Shown here piece by piece: positions 8,169-17,315 of a DNA stretch of 64,000 bases (its first letter is position 1; each line of letters begins with the position of its first letter). The notes beneath the pieces are model-generated. The model searched no databases. It was not told the DNA's origin and saw only the letters and a list, made by a program, of their open reading frames with translations. The DNA is from Shimia sp040225985 (lineage in GTDB: Bacteria > Pseudomonadota > Alphaproteobacteria > Rhodobacterales > Rhodobacteraceae). The translations under genes were made by a program, and so were the position numbers. The stretch lies in NCBI RefSeq assembly GCF_040225985.1, contig NZ_JBBPEU010000001.1, positions 434,001-498,000 of the forward strand, in the 5' to 3' direction.

Positions 8169-9097
8169 TTTGTGGCCTCATTCAGATAAAAATCATAAGT
8201 ACGCTGGATGGCGTCATGCAACGAGGTCGGCGCCGACCAGCCCCATGCGGTCTGGCGTTCGGTTGAACAAAGTTTCTGTTTCATGCCGACCGGTTTGGAC
8301 AGGTCATGCACGAAGTCCCCCTGCCAGCCGATCACATCTGCGACGGTCTGATAGTATTCGTTGATGGTGAAATCGTGTCCCAGACCGGTGTTCATCAGGT
8401 CAGGCAGGTTTTCGATATCATCTGCGGCTTTCATCACCGCATCGGCCAGATCGCCCGCATACATGAATTCGCGGCGTGCCGTGCCATCCCCCCAGATTTC
8501 TACGGTTTCCTCGCCTTTGGTTTTGGCCAGGTGCACCTTGTGAATGATTGCGGGCAACAGGTGCGAGTGTTTGGGGTCGAATTTGTCGTGCCGTCCGAAC
8601 AGGTTGCAGGGGATCAGGGTTTTGTACTGCGCGGTTTCATCCTCTCGGCGGATGTATTGGCATAGGCGTGTCGCCATGATCTTGGCGATGGCATAGCCTT
8701 CGTTGGTTGGCTCAAGCTCGCCAGTCAGGATCATGTCCTCGGTCAATGGGTTGGGCGCAGCGCGTGGGTACATGCAGGTCGAGGCGAGGTTAAGGAACTT
8801 GGACACGCCGGACTGGTACGCCGCCATGATGATATTGCGTCCCATCGCGGTGTTGCGTTCCAGAAACGCGACGGGATGGGCCATGTTGGCCTGAATACCG
8901 CCGACCTGACCGGCGGAATGGATCACCATATCTGGCTCATGGCTTGCAACGTATTCATTGACGGCGGTGGCATCGGTGAGATCCAGTTCGCGCGAGGTGG
9001 GTGCCAGAACCTCCCAGTCGGTTGCGAGCGGATGTTCAAGGATGTTGCGCCCCACCATGCCCGACCCGCCGGTGAGAAGAAGCGTGCCTTTGGTCAT
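8165..9097 (-). CDS. colC: GDP-L-colitose synthase / GDP-fucose-synthase-like epimerase-reductase
   Basis: This 310-residue extended short-chain dehydrogenase has the NADP motif TGGSGMVG (9-16) and catalytic Ser106, Tyr135 and Lys139. It also has Cys108 and His179, the pair used by GDP-fucose synthase (Fcl) for C3/C5 epimerisation. ColC is an Fcl relative that epimerises C5 and reduces C4 of the 3-deoxy intermediate made by ColD, giving GDP-L-colitose. The order gmd-this gene-colD and the 4-nt overlap with colD favour ColC over Fcl, although sequence alone cannot exclude GDP-L-fucose synthesis. It starts 5 nt after gmd. Confidence 0.75.
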   Translation of the reverse strand: MTKGTLLLTGGSGMVGRNILEHPLATDWEVLAPTSRELDLTDATAVNEYVASHEPDMVIHSAGQVGGIQANMAHPVAFLERNTAMGRNIIMAAYQSGVSKFLNLASTCMYPRAAPNPLTEDMILTGELEPTNEGYAIAKIMATRLCQYIRREDETAQYKTLIPCNLFGRHDKFDPKHSHLLPAIIHKVHLAKTKGEETVEIWGDGTARREFMYAGDLADAVMKAADDIENLPDLMNTGLGHDFTINEYYQTVADVIGWQGDFVHDLSKPVGMKQKLCSTERQTAWGWSAPTSLHDAIQRTYDFYLNEATK

Positions 9098-9102
9098 ATT
9101 GC

Positions 9103-10221
9103 TCAGCTTTCGGTCGAGACGGGCAGTTCCAGCCCGTGTTCACGCAACAGACGGTTGCGACGCGCGTCTTTGAGATCGTTCGCAACCATCTCTGCGCACA
9201 TTTCCTGAACCGTGATTTCCGGGGTCCAGCCCAGTTTCGCCTTGGCCTTGGCCGGATCGCCCAACAGGGTTTCCACTTCAGCCGGGCGGAAATAACGCGG
9301 GTCGATCCGTACAATCACGTCGCCCACCGACAAGGCAGGGGCGTCATCGCCTTCAATGGCATCGACGATGCCGACTTCTTCTAGGCCCTCGCCTTCGAAC
9401 CGCACGGTGATGCCCAGTTCTTCGGCAGACCACTGGATGAACTGGCGCACGGAATACTGCACACCCGTTGCGATGACGAAATCATCCGGTTCATCCTGTT
9501 GCAGCATCATCCACTGCATGCGGACATAGTCCTTGGCGTGGCCCCAGTCGCGCAGCGCGTCGATATTGCCCATGTAAAGGCAGGGTTCCAGCCCTTGCGC
9601 GATATTGGCGAGGCCCCGGGTGATCTTGCGAGTCACGAAGGTTTCGCCGCGACGTGGGCTCTCGTGATTGAACAGGATACCGTTGCAGGCGTACATCCCA
9701 TAAGCTTCGCGATAGTTCACGGTGATCCAATAGGCGTACATCTTGGCGACAGCATAGGGGCTGCGCGGGTGGAACGGGGTGGTTTCGGTTTGCGGGATTT
9801 CCTGCACCAGACCATAAAGTTCCGAGGTCGACGCCTGATAGAAGCGGGTTTTCTTTTCAAGGCCGAGGAAGCGGATCGCCTCGAGCAAGCGCAGCGCGCC
9901 GGTGGCGTCCACATCTGCGGTATATTCCGGGCTTTCAAAGCTGACAGCGACATGCGACTGCGCAGCAAGGTTATAGACCTCGTCTGGCTGAACCTCTTGC
10001 AGGATGCGGGTCAGGTTCGAACTATCGGTCAAATCGCCGTAATGCAGTTTGAACCGTGCGTTCGAGGTGTGGATATCCTGAAAGATGTGGTCAATGCGCT
10101 GCGTGTTGAATGAAGAGGCGCGGCGCTTGATGCCGTGCACTTCGTACCCTTTTTCCAAAAGGAATTCGGCCAGATAGGAACCGTCCTGCCCAGTGACACC
10201 GGTGATAAGGGCCTTTTTCAT
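9103..10221 (-). CDS. gmd: GDP-mannose 4,6-dehydratase
   Basis: The 372-residue NADP-dependent extended SDR has GVTGQDGSYLAEFLLEKGY at the N-terminus, RRASSFNTQRIDHI, an ASTSELYG active-site block and YAVAKMYAYW with the catalytic Tyr and Lys. It converts GDP-D-mannose to GDP-4-keto-6-deoxy-D-mannose, the common precursor of fucose, rhamnose, perosamine and colitose. It is the first gene of a three-gene minus-strand operon with colC and colD. The ATG at 10221 follows AGGA with suitable spacing. The 110-nt region before it (10222-10331) should hold the operon promoter, but I could not pick convincing boxes. Confidence 0.96.
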   Translation of the reverse strand: MKKALITGVTGQDGSYLAEFLLEKGYEVHGIKRRASSFNTQRIDHIFQDIHTSNARFKLHYGDLTDSSNLTRILQEVQPDEVYNLAAQSHVAVSFESPEYTADVDATGALRLLEAIRFLGLEKKTRFYQASTSELYGLVQEIPQTETTPFHPRSPYAVAKMYAYWITVNYREAYGMYACNGILFNHESPRRGETFVTRKITRGLANIAQGLEPCLYMGNIDALRDWGHAKDYVRMQWMMLQQDEPDDFVIATGVQYSVRQFIQWSAEELGITVRFEGEGLEEVGIVDAIEGDDAPALSVGDVIVRIDPRYFRPAEVETLLGDPAKAKAKLGWTPEITVQEMCAEMVANDLKDARRNRLLREHGLELPVSTES

Positions 10222-10331
10222 CGCATTATCCTTGTTGCTGGCGCCTTAGCGCCCTGTCTTGCCCCACATTTAATGGCAAAATGTCCGAGTTACATCCCCC
10301 AAAAGGTATGGGTGCGGAAACGTGCAATGTA

Positions 10332-11651
10332 TCACTGACTCAGTTTGAATGACGGGTGAAGGTCGTCGATGATGATCGGATGCGCATGAGGACCATCGCC
10401 CTTCAGGTGCGGGTGGTCCGGGGGAAGGTCGGTGTGCTCATGTTGCCGGGGGCTAGCACTGTTGGCGGGCCAGAGTATCGCTGCCGCAAACACTCCGGGT
10501 AGGGCGAGTAGCGCCTGGGCGATCATGGTCGTTGTCGTACCGTGTGCCGTCATCAGCCATCCGGTCAAAGGGTAGAAGACCAGCCAACAGGCATGGGACA
10601 GGGTAAACTGCGCCGCGAACACGGCGGGTCTGTCCTCGGGATGGGCCGATCGGGTCAATACCCGCCCCGCAGGGGTCAGAACACAGGTGTAGCCGACACC
10701 GATCACTGCCCAACCCGACAGCAGGGTGATGAAACCCTCGGCAAACGCGTCGAGCGCAAAAGGTATTGCAAACAGTGCCAGAGAAGCGATCAGCGCCCCC
10801 AATATCATCAGGACGCGATCGCTTTTCAGGTGCAGCAGGCGCGGTACCAGAAGGGCCGCACTCATAGAACCTGCGCCAAATGCCGCCAGCGTGAGGGCCA
10901 CTTCGGTCTCGGCCAGCCCAAGGTCAGACCGCACGATGACGACTGTGTTAACAATGACGACAGATCCGACCGCAGAAATCACCCAGTTCAGGGCGAGAAG
11001 GCCAAGCAATCGCGGGGTCTTGAGATAAATGCGCAGGCCACGTGTCGTGCGCTCAGAAATGCTTCGGGGCTTTGCCGGAGGCGGTGTCGGTAGAATGACC
11101 GAAACGACGAGCAAGGCAGAGGCGATGAAACCAAGCGCAGTTCCCAGAAAAAGGATGTCATAGGTAACCAGCGTCAGCAGTGCAGCGGCGAAAAGCGGAC
11201 TGAGCAGGCTCTCGGCGTCCATTGCAAAACGCGATATGGACAGGGCCTTGGTATAGTCCTCTTCTTCAGGCAGCACATCGGGAATGAGCGCCTGAAACGC
11301 TGGTGTGAAGCCCGCGGAAGCGGATTGAAGCAGGAAAACAAGCACGTAGATTTGCCAGATTTGGGTGACAAAAGGCAGACACACGGCGACCGAGGCCCGC
11401 ACTATATCAAGCCCGATCAGCAGTTTGCGTCGGTCTGCCCCGCTTGCCAAGGCGGCGACAACGGGGGCGATTGTGACGTAAGCGACCATCTTGATGGTCA
11501 GTGCAATGCCCAGAACCAAGCCAGCGTTTTCTCCGGCCAGATCGTAAGCCAGAAGCCCCAGAGCAACTGTGGCCAGACCGGTTCCGCTCAAAGCGACCAA
11601 TTGAGCCAAAAATAGGTGGCGATAGGTGCGGATACCCAGAACGGATAACAT
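10332..11651 (-). CDS. MFS transporter with histidine-rich C-terminal tail
   Basis: The 439-residue protein has about twelve membrane segments and the MFS loop 2-3 signature region (ASGADRRKLLIGLD). It ends in a roughly 36-residue hydrophilic tail with seven histidines (HEHTDLPPDHPHL... HAHPIIIDDLH). His-rich tails of this kind occur in NreB-like nickel/cobalt exporters of the MFS, so divalent-metal efflux is a reasonable guess. Otherwise it resembles general drug/enterobactin-type MFS exporters. It is transcribed away from gmd's upstream region and lies 60 nt downstream of a GlxA-type regulator on the same strand, but a functional link is not evident. Confidence 0.8.
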   Translation of the reverse strand: MLSVLGIRTYRHLFLAQLVALSGTGLATVALGLLAYDLAGENAGLVLGIALTIKMVAYVTIAPVVAALASGADRRKLLIGLDIVRASVAVCLPFVTQIWQIYVLVFLLQSASAGFTPAFQALIPDVLPEEEDYTKALSISRFAMDAESLLSPLFAAALLTLVTYDILFLGTALGFIASALLVVSVILPTPPPAKPRSISERTTRGLRIYLKTPRLLGLLALNWVISAVGSVVIVNTVVIVRSDLGLAETEVALTLAAFGAGSMSAALLVPRLLHLKSDRVLMILGALIASLALFAIPFALDAFAEGFITLLSGWAVIGVGYTCVLTPAGRVLTRSAHPEDRPAVFAAQFTLSHACWLVFYPLTGWLMTAHGTTTTMIAQALLALPGVFAAAILWPANSASPRQHEHTDLPPDHPHLKGDGPHAHPIIIDDLHPSFKLSQ

Positions 11652-11711
11652 GTTGAGGCCTTCCTGCTCGGGATGCGGGTGGTTCTAACCCAGACTGCGA
11701 CCAAGGCCGGG

Positions 11712-12668
11712 CTAACTCAACCTGTTTTGCTGGGCGGTGGGCGTGATGCCGTATTTGGCGCGGTAGACGCGGCTGAAATGGCCGGGGCTTTCAAACCCGC
11801 AGGCCAATGCGATCTCGGTCACAGAGCGATCGGTCTGCACCAGAAGATTGCGCGCTTTCTGAAGGCGCAGGTCCACATAGTATTTCTTGGGAGAACAGTT
11901 CATGTAGCGCCCGAAAATGCGTTCGAGTTGTCGGGTCGAGATACCGATATCCTGGGCGATTTGCATTGGCGCAATCGGCGTTTCCAGGTTTTCGCTCATC
12001 GTCTCAATTGCTTTGACCAGATGCGGATTGCGCATGCCGTGTCGGGATTGAAGGGACACGCGTTGTTCGGCCGTGCCCTCGCGCACAGCATTGTAGACCA
12101 TCTGGTCGGCCACCGCGACGGACAGATCGTTGCCGTGGGCCTGCGCAATCAGATGCAACATCAGGTCTGCGGTGGCCGTGCCCCCCGAGGCGGTGATGAT
12201 GGTTTCGTCGGCGACAAAGACGCTGCTGACAAGGTTCACTTCGGGAAATTCCTCCATGAAACCGTCATGGAAATCCCAGTGAATTGCCGCGCGCATCCCG
12301 TCGAGCATGCCAGCCTTGGCCAGAACATGTGCCGCCGAACACAAGGCTCCGAGTTTGGCTCGGCTCACGCGGGCCTTGCGCAGGACATTCAGCAAAGGTT
12401 GTGACACGTGGTTCTGAACATGAATCCCTGAAAGGACAAACAGCCGGTCGCAATCCGGAATCGTATCGTACCCACAGTTCACGAGCGTCACAGTGCCATT
12501 CGAGCAAGTCGCCGCTTCCCCGTCCTCGCTTGCCAAGGTCCACTGGTACAGGGTTTCACCGCTGACCAGATTGGCAATCCGCAGAGGCTCGATCGCGCAT
12601 GAGAAGGCGATATGCGTGAATTCCGGCACCAGCAGGAAAACGAAATGCTCGGGAGATTGCATCAGCAT
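11712..12668 (-). CDS. GlxA family transcriptional regulator (DJ-1/PfpI domain plus AraC-type HTH)
   Basis: The product (318 residues from the ATG at 12668, 327 from 12695) has an N-terminal DJ-1/PfpI-like ligand domain with a Cys in GALCSAAHVLAKAG, and a C-terminal AraC/XylS double helix-turn-helix (PMQIAQDIGISTRQLERIFGRY, then VTEIALACGFESPGHFSRVYR). This is the architecture of GbdR/CdhR-type activators of betaine and carnitine catabolism. It diverges from the GntR gene at 12782, and both face a short AT-rich control region. It probably regulates the adjacent amine-type catabolic genes, which is inference from position. The choice between the two starts is not settled; 12668 removes a leader without fold features. 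Confidence 0.85.
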   Translation of the reverse strand: MLMQSPEHFVFLLVPEFTHIAFSCAIEPLRIANLVSGETLYQWTLASEDGEAATCSNGTVTLVNCGYDTIPDCDRLFVLSGIHVQNHVSQPLLNVLRKARVSRAKLGALCSAAHVLAKAGMLDGMRAAIHWDFHDGFMEEFPEVNLVSSVFVADETIITASGGTATADLMLHLIAQAHGNDLSVAVADQMVYNAVREGTAEQRVSLQSRHGMRNPHLVKAIETMSENLETPIAPMQIAQDIGISTRQLERIFGRYMNCSPKKYYVDLRLQKARNLLVQTDRSVTEIALACGFESPGHFSRVYRAKYGITPTAQQNRLS

Positions 12669-12725
12669 AGTCCTCGTGTGAATCGGAACGGGCATTTCCG
12701 ACGATGAAAATCTATCAAAATTTTA

Positions 12726-12737
12726 TTTGTATACAAA
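12726..12737. promoter_or_regulatory. Palindromic operator TTTGTATACAAA, probable GntR/FCD binding site
   Basis: TTTGTATACAAA is a perfect 12-bp palindrome in the AT-rich gap between the divergent GlxA-type and GntR-type regulators, about 45 nt upstream of the gntR start. The FCD subfamily of GntR proteins commonly binds TNGT-ACNA-type palindromes, and the core TTGTATACAA fits. Autoregulation of the GntR gene and its downstream operon is therefore likely. Confidence 0.6.
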
Positions 12738-12781
12738 TTGTATTTTTGACTAAGGTGAGGCTATCTAAATTGGAGAAGTCG

Positions 12782-13492
12782 ATGAAACTCGATTCGAAAT
12801 CCCGCAAAGTTGGGCTTTATGAAGCACTGAAGACACGGATTCTGACCCTTGAGATGCGCCCCGGCGAGGATCTGGATGAAACCGCGCTGTCTGAAGAGTT
12901 TTCATTGTCACGCACGCCGTTGCGCGAAGTCTTTCGTCAGTTGGCCGGAGAAGGCTATGTCGATCTGCGCGAAAACCGCGGCGCACGGGTATCCGAGATG
13001 TCCCATACCACGCTGCGGGATTTTTTCCTGACTGCCCCTATGATTTATGGCGCGGTTCTCAGATTGGCTGCCAAGAATGCCCGACCGGACCAGATTGAAG
13101 AGTTGAAAGCTGCGCAGGCGCATTTCCGCGACGTCCTTCGGGCAGGGACAGGGGCCGAACGGGCGCTCGCCAACAACCGGTTTCACGATATCACCGGTGA
13201 CATGGCCGACAATGTCTATCTGACGCCCAGCTTCCAGCGCCTGTTAATTGACCACGCCCGCATTTCGGTAACGTTTTACCGTCCGACCGACAACAGCATG
13301 GCCCAGAACGTGTCGGAAGCGGCGGACCAGCACGACCAGATTATCGACGCGATCGAAGCCGGAAATGAAAACCGAGCCGCAGAACTGGCCGAGGACCATT
13401 GGGCCCTGTCGCGTGACCAGATCGAAGTTTTCGTCATGCCGCATGGATTGGATATCCCGCTTGGCGATTTGCCGCGCAAGACCCCAGCCTGA
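12782..13492 (+). CDS. GntR family transcriptional regulator, FCD subfamily
   Basis: The 236-residue protein has an N-terminal winged helix (LYEALKTRILTLEMRPGEDL... LSEEFSLSRTPLREVFRQLAGEGYVDL) and a C-terminal all-helical FCD ligand-binding domain (residues about 85-220) with the His/Asp residues that bind metal and carboxylate ligands. The ATG at 12782 is preceded by GGAGA at 12772-12776, so it is preferred over the ATG at 12704, which lies within the operator region. It leads an operon with a DapA-like lyase, an aldehyde dehydrogenase and an FAD oxidoreductase, and probably represses it until the substrate or an intermediate binds. Confidence 0.92.
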   Translation: MKLDSKSRKVGLYEALKTRILTLEMRPGEDLDETALSEEFSLSRTPLREVFRQLAGEGYVDLRENRGARVSEMSHTTLRDFFLTAPMIYGAVLRLAAKNARPDQIEELKAAQAHFRDVLRAGTGAERALANNRFHDITGDMADNVYLTPSFQRLLIDHARISVTFYRPTDNSMAQNVSEAADQHDQIIDAIEAGNENRAAELAEDHWALSRDQIEVFVMPHGLDIPLGDLPRKTPA

Positions 13493-13510
13493 CCCCGGGA
13501 AAGGACAATT

Positions 13511-14431
13511 ATGACCCCCATCTTCAAATTCGAAGGGATTTACACGCCGGTCGTGACCCCCTTCCATGCGGATCACAGTGTCAACTGGGATGCCTTGGCC
13601 GATGTGATCGATAACCTGATCGACAAAGGTGTCCACGGTCTGATTTCAGGCGGATCCACAGGCGAGAATTATGCGCAAACCGTAAACGAGCGCCTTGAGG
13701 TGGCACGGTTCACCCGCGACCGCAGCAATGGGCGGGTGCCGTTGATTGTCGGAACGGGCGCCATGATGACACCGGATTCGGTCGCGCTGGCCATCGGTGC
13801 GCGCGCCATTGGGGCGGACGCCATTCTGCTGGCAACGCCGCCCTACTCCGTGCCGACTGAACGGGAAAACGCGCTGAACGCGCTGGCCATCGACAAGGCC
13901 GCGAACCTGCCGGTGATGCTTTACAACTATCCGGGGCGCATGGGCGTGCATATGGGCGAAGAATTCCTGGATCGCGTCGGGCGCAGCCGGAACATTTGCG
14001 CGATCAAGGAAAGCTCGGGCGACATCAACAGGGTGCATCTGCTAGCGCGGGATTATCCACATATCCAAATGTCCTGCGGTATGGATGATCAGGCCTTGGA
14101 GTTCTTTGCATGGGGCGCGCGCAGCTGGGTTTGCGGGGGCTCCAATTTCCTGCCCGAGGAACATATCGCCCTCTATCAGGCGTGTGTAGTCGAAGGGGAT
14201 TTTGACAAGGGGCGCCGGATCATGTCGGCGATGATGCCGCTCATGCGGGTGTTGGAACAGGGGGGCAAGTTCATCCAATGCATCAAGCATGGGGTCACGA
14301 TGTCGGGCATCGACACCGGCCCAATGCGCCCTCCGCTGACCGGCCTGAACAAGGATGACAAACGCGCGCTAGACCAAGTCATCCGTGTTCTGAAAACAAC
14401 CATCAAAGACATTCAGGCAGAGGGGGAATGA
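13511..14431 (+). CDS. DapA (dihydrodipicolinate synthase) family lyase/deaminase
   Basis: This 306-residue TIM-barrel protein has the Schiff-base Lys166 in AIKESSGD, the Tyr138/Tyr140 pair in YNYPGR and the GGSTGEN loop. The catalytic family features are intact. The setting (GntR, aldehyde dehydrogenase, FAD amine oxidase) argues against lysine biosynthesis and for a catabolic lyase. One model is pyrroline-4-hydroxy-2-carboxylate deaminase of hydroxyproline breakdown; others are keto-acid aldolases. It begins 18 nt after gntR with AAAGGA before the ATG, and overlaps or abuts the next gene. Confidence 0.85.
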   Translation: MTPIFKFEGIYTPVVTPFHADHSVNWDALADVIDNLIDKGVHGLISGGSTGENYAQTVNERLEVARFTRDRSNGRVPLIVGTGAMMTPDSVALAIGARAIGADAILLATPPYSVPTERENALNALAIDKAANLPVMLYNYPGRMGVHMGEEFLDRVGRSRNICAIKESSGDINRVHLLARDYPHIQMSCGMDDQALEFFAWGARSWVCGGSNFLPEEHIALYQACVVEGDFDKGRRIMSAMMPLMRVLEQGGKFIQCIKHGVTMSGIDTGPMRPPLTGLNKDDKRALDQVIRVLKTTIKDIQAEGE

Positions 14432-14433
14432 TC

Positions 14434-15933
14434 ATGGATCTGCTGACACGCGAGGAATATCAGGCCATTGCAGCGAACCTGACGTTTCCTAGTACTGCCT
14501 TTGTGGACGGAGGTTACCGTCCCGCGGCTTCGGGAAGGACTTTCAAGACCGTGAACCCGGCAACCGGTGAAACACTGGCCGAAATTGCCGCTTGCGACAG
14601 TCAGGATGTAGATTTCGCAGTGACCAAGGCGCGCGAAGCCTTTGAGGATGGGCGGTGGTCGAAACTGCATCCGTCTGACCGGAAAGACATTTTGATCCGT
14701 TTTGCCAAGCTGTTGACCCGCGATGCGCGGGAACTGGCGGTGATGGAATCGATTGATTCAGGCAAACCAGTGTTCGATTGCGAAACAGTCGACATTCCTG
14801 AAACCATCCACTGCATCAAATGGCACGCCGAGGCGATCGATAAAATCTATGATCAGGTCGCGCCAGCCTCGGACGACCACATCGCCATGGTTGTGCGGGA
14901 ACCTATCGGTGTCGTCGGCCTGGTACTTCCGTGGAACTTTCCCTTGCTAATGCTGGCGTGGAAAATTGCGCCTGCGCTGGCGGCTGGCTGTTCGGTCATC
15001 GTCAAGCCTGCGGAAGAAACCTCACTCACCGCGCTGCGTGTGGCAGAACTGGCCAGCGAGGCCGGGGTGCCGAAGGGCGTTCTGAATATCCTGCCGGGCA
15101 GCGGGCCGGACGTGGGCGAACCCATGGGGCGCCACATGGATATCGACATGCTGTCCTTCACCGGATCTACGGCCACCGGCAAGCGGTTCCTAGCCTATGC
15201 GGCCGAAAGCAATGCCAAGGAAGTCGTGCTCGAAATGGGCGGTAAGAATCCCTGCGTTGTGATGAACGATGCGGAAAACCTTGACCGGGTGGCCCAACAC
15301 ATTGTGAATGGGGCGTTCTGGAACATGGGCGAGAACTGCTCGGCTATATCGCGTCTCATTGTGCATCGCGACATTAAGGCAGAGTTGCTGGAACGGATCG
15401 AAGCACATGCCCGTCTCTGGACGGTAGGCGATCCGCTCGATCCCGAGACCCGCGTTGGGGCCCTGGTGTCCAAGGCGCATTTCGACAAGGTATGCGGGTA
15501 TCTTGATGCAGCGGAAACCGTGTTTCTGGGCGGTCAAACACGTGACGGCACCCATGTAGCTCCGACGGTGATCGAGCTGGATGACAATAATTCTGAACTG
15601 GCGCGTGAAGAGATTTTTGGCCCGGTTCTTTCGGTGATCCCGGTGGCGGGCTTTGACGAGGCCATCGCCGTCGCAAACGATACGGATTATGGTCTGGCGG
15701 CCAGCCTGTTCACGTCAAACACCAAGCGCGCCATTCGTGGCGCACGGGCAATTCGGGCGGGAACAGTGACTATAAATAGCTATGGAGAGGGCGATATCTC
15801 GACACCCTTCGGCGGCTACAAGCAATCCGGATTTGGCGGACGGGATAACTCGCTGCACGCCCATGACCAATACACGCAGTTGAAAACTATCTGGATTGAT
15901 CTGGCCGATGACGCGGACGAGGCCGTGTCGTGA
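14434..15933 (+). CDS. NAD(P)-dependent aldehyde dehydrogenase (PuuC/betaine-aldehyde-type)
   Basis: The 499-residue ALDH-superfamily protein has the catalytic Cys302 (NMGENCS), general base Glu267 (VLEMGGK), the LPWNFP oxyanion Asn block and FTGSTATGK cofactor loop. It is closest in my reading to PuuC-type dehydrogenases that oxidise aminoaldehydes. An ATG at 14428 would overlap the previous stop as ATGA, but the AGGGGG Shine-Dalgarno is spaced correctly only for the ATG at 14434. It would oxidise an aldehyde released by the upstream lyase or the downstream oxidase. The substrate cannot be named from sequence. Confidence 0.9.
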   Translation: MDLLTREEYQAIAANLTFPSTAFVDGGYRPAASGRTFKTVNPATGETLAEIAACDSQDVDFAVTKAREAFEDGRWSKLHPSDRKDILIRFAKLLTRDARELAVMESIDSGKPVFDCETVDIPETIHCIKWHAEAIDKIYDQVAPASDDHIAMVVREPIGVVGLVLPWNFPLLMLAWKIAPALAAGCSVIVKPAEETSLTALRVAELASEAGVPKGVLNILPGSGPDVGEPMGRHMDIDMLSFTGSTATGKRFLAYAAESNAKEVVLEMGGKNPCVVMNDAENLDRVAQHIVNGAFWNMGENCSAISRLIVHRDIKAELLERIEAHARLWTVGDPLDPETRVGALVSKAHFDKVCGYLDAAETVFLGGQTRDGTHVAPTVIELDDNNSELAREEIFGPVLSVIPVAGFDEAIAVANDTDYGLAASLFTSNTKRAIRGARAIRAGTVTINSYGEGDISTPFGGYKQSGFGGRDNSLHAHDQYTQLKTIWIDLADDADEAVS

Positions 15934-17270
15934 CACGCTATACCGCCAAAAGGTTGCCTATCCAGACAGGACCGGCGGCTTGGAACGCGATCTTGGGGCC
16001 GCAAGATCCGCCTGTGCCCCTAACCCACGACGCGTCGGCGGATTTCGTTATCGTGGGCGGTGGTTTTGCCGGGCTTTCCGCCGCGCGCCGGTTGCGGCAG
16101 TTGCAACCCGATGCGTCGATAATCGTGCTTGAGGCGGGGCGGATCGCGGAAGGGGCCGCGGGGCGTAACTCGGGCTTTATGATCGACCTGCCGCATGATC
16201 TGGCGTCCGAGAATTACGCGGGAACGGGCGACGACAAGACCCTGATCCGTCTTAACAGAAAGGCCATTGCCTTTGCCCGTGAGGCGGTGGAAGAGTACGG
16301 GATTGACCCAAACTTTTTCGATGAATCCGGCAAGGTCAATGGCGCCGCCAGCGCGGCGGCCCATGCCCATAACCTTTCTTATGCGCAACATCTGGCGGCG
16401 CTGGGCGAACCGTCCGAGGTTCTGGACGCGCAGGCGATGCAGGAGCTGACCGGATCAACTCACTACGTTTCGGGGCTGTTCACCCCGGGCACCGTTGTCT
16501 TGCAGCCTGCCGGATATATCAGGGGCCTTTGTGCAGGATTAAGGCGAAACAGGGTCCAAATCTGCGAGCACTCGCCGGTCACAGGGTTCGCGAGGGCGGG
16601 TGAGGGATGGGCCGTCTCGACCCCCACAGCCTCGGTGTCTGCTGGCAAGATCATCCTGGCACATAACGGACATCTCGAAAGTTTTGGGATCAAGAAGGGG
16701 CGGCTGATGCAAGTGTTCCTTTTTGCCTCGATGACAATTGATCTTGATCCAGAGTCGCTTGCGCGCTTGGGGGGGCAGTCCCGATGGGGCATCACCCCGT
16801 CTGATCCGATGGGCACTACCATGCGCAGGATTGACACCGCTCAGGGTGGCAATCGCATCATCACACGAACCTGTGCCATGCTGAAGCCCGGTATGAACCC
16901 GACGATGCATGATGTGGCGCGGGCGGCGCGGGTGCAGCAGCGGAAATTCGATCAGCGGTTCCCACAGCTTGCGGGCCTGAAAATGGAATACAAATGGGCT
17001 GGCCACCTGTGCCTAACACTGAATGGCGTGTCGGTCATGGGTGAGATCGACAACGGCGTGTTTTCGGCCTGCGCGCAAAACGGGTTGGGCACGGCACGGG
17101 GAACGCTGACCGGTATCGGCGCGGCAGAGTTGGCCTGTGGAGAAACCAGCGATATCACACATCATTTTTCCGCCGAGCCAGAGCCGAAGAAGCTGCCCCC
17201 CCAGCCCTTTGCCAGCCTCGGGGCTAACGCCTATATGCGCTGGCGCGAGTGGCGGGCGGGTGCGGAATAA
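15930..17270 (+). CDS. FAD-dependent amine/amino-acid oxidoreductase (DadA/PuuB/OrdL-like)
   Basis: The 446-residue protein carries the dinucleotide-binding motif VIVGGGFAGLSAARRL (about residues 40-55) and a DAO-type fold through to an AGHLCLTLNGVSVMGEI block and a C-terminal GLGTARGTLTG flavin-binding segment. Relatives oxidise N-methylated or free amino acids and gamma-glutamylputrescine. It starts with GTG overlapping the ALDH stop (GTGA), so translation is coupled. Together with the lyase and ALDH it looks like a catabolic cassette in which this enzyme makes the imine that is later cleaved and oxidised. Substrate is inferred only in class. Confidence 0.88.
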   Translation: MTRYTAKRLPIQTGPAAWNAILGPQDPPVPLTHDASADFVIVGGGFAGLSAARRLRQLQPDASIIVLEAGRIAEGAAGRNSGFMIDLPHDLASENYAGTGDDKTLIRLNRKAIAFAREAVEEYGIDPNFFDESGKVNGAASAAAHAHNLSYAQHLAALGEPSEVLDAQAMQELTGSTHYVSGLFTPGTVVLQPAGYIRGLCAGLRRNRVQICEHSPVTGFARAGEGWAVSTPTASVSAGKIILAHNGHLESFGIKKGRLMQVFLFASMTIDLDPESLARLGGQSRWGITPSDPMGTTMRRIDTAQGGNRIITRTCAMLKPGMNPTMHDVARAARVQQRKFDQRFPQLAGLKMEYKWAGHLCLTLNGVSVMGEIDNGVFSACAQNGLGTARGTLTGIGAAELACGETSDITHHFSAEPEPKKLPPQPFASLGANAYMRWREWRAGAE

Positions 17271-17315
17271 GGGCGAATCCCGGCACGACGTCTATGGGTA
17301 ACGGGGACCTTCGTT

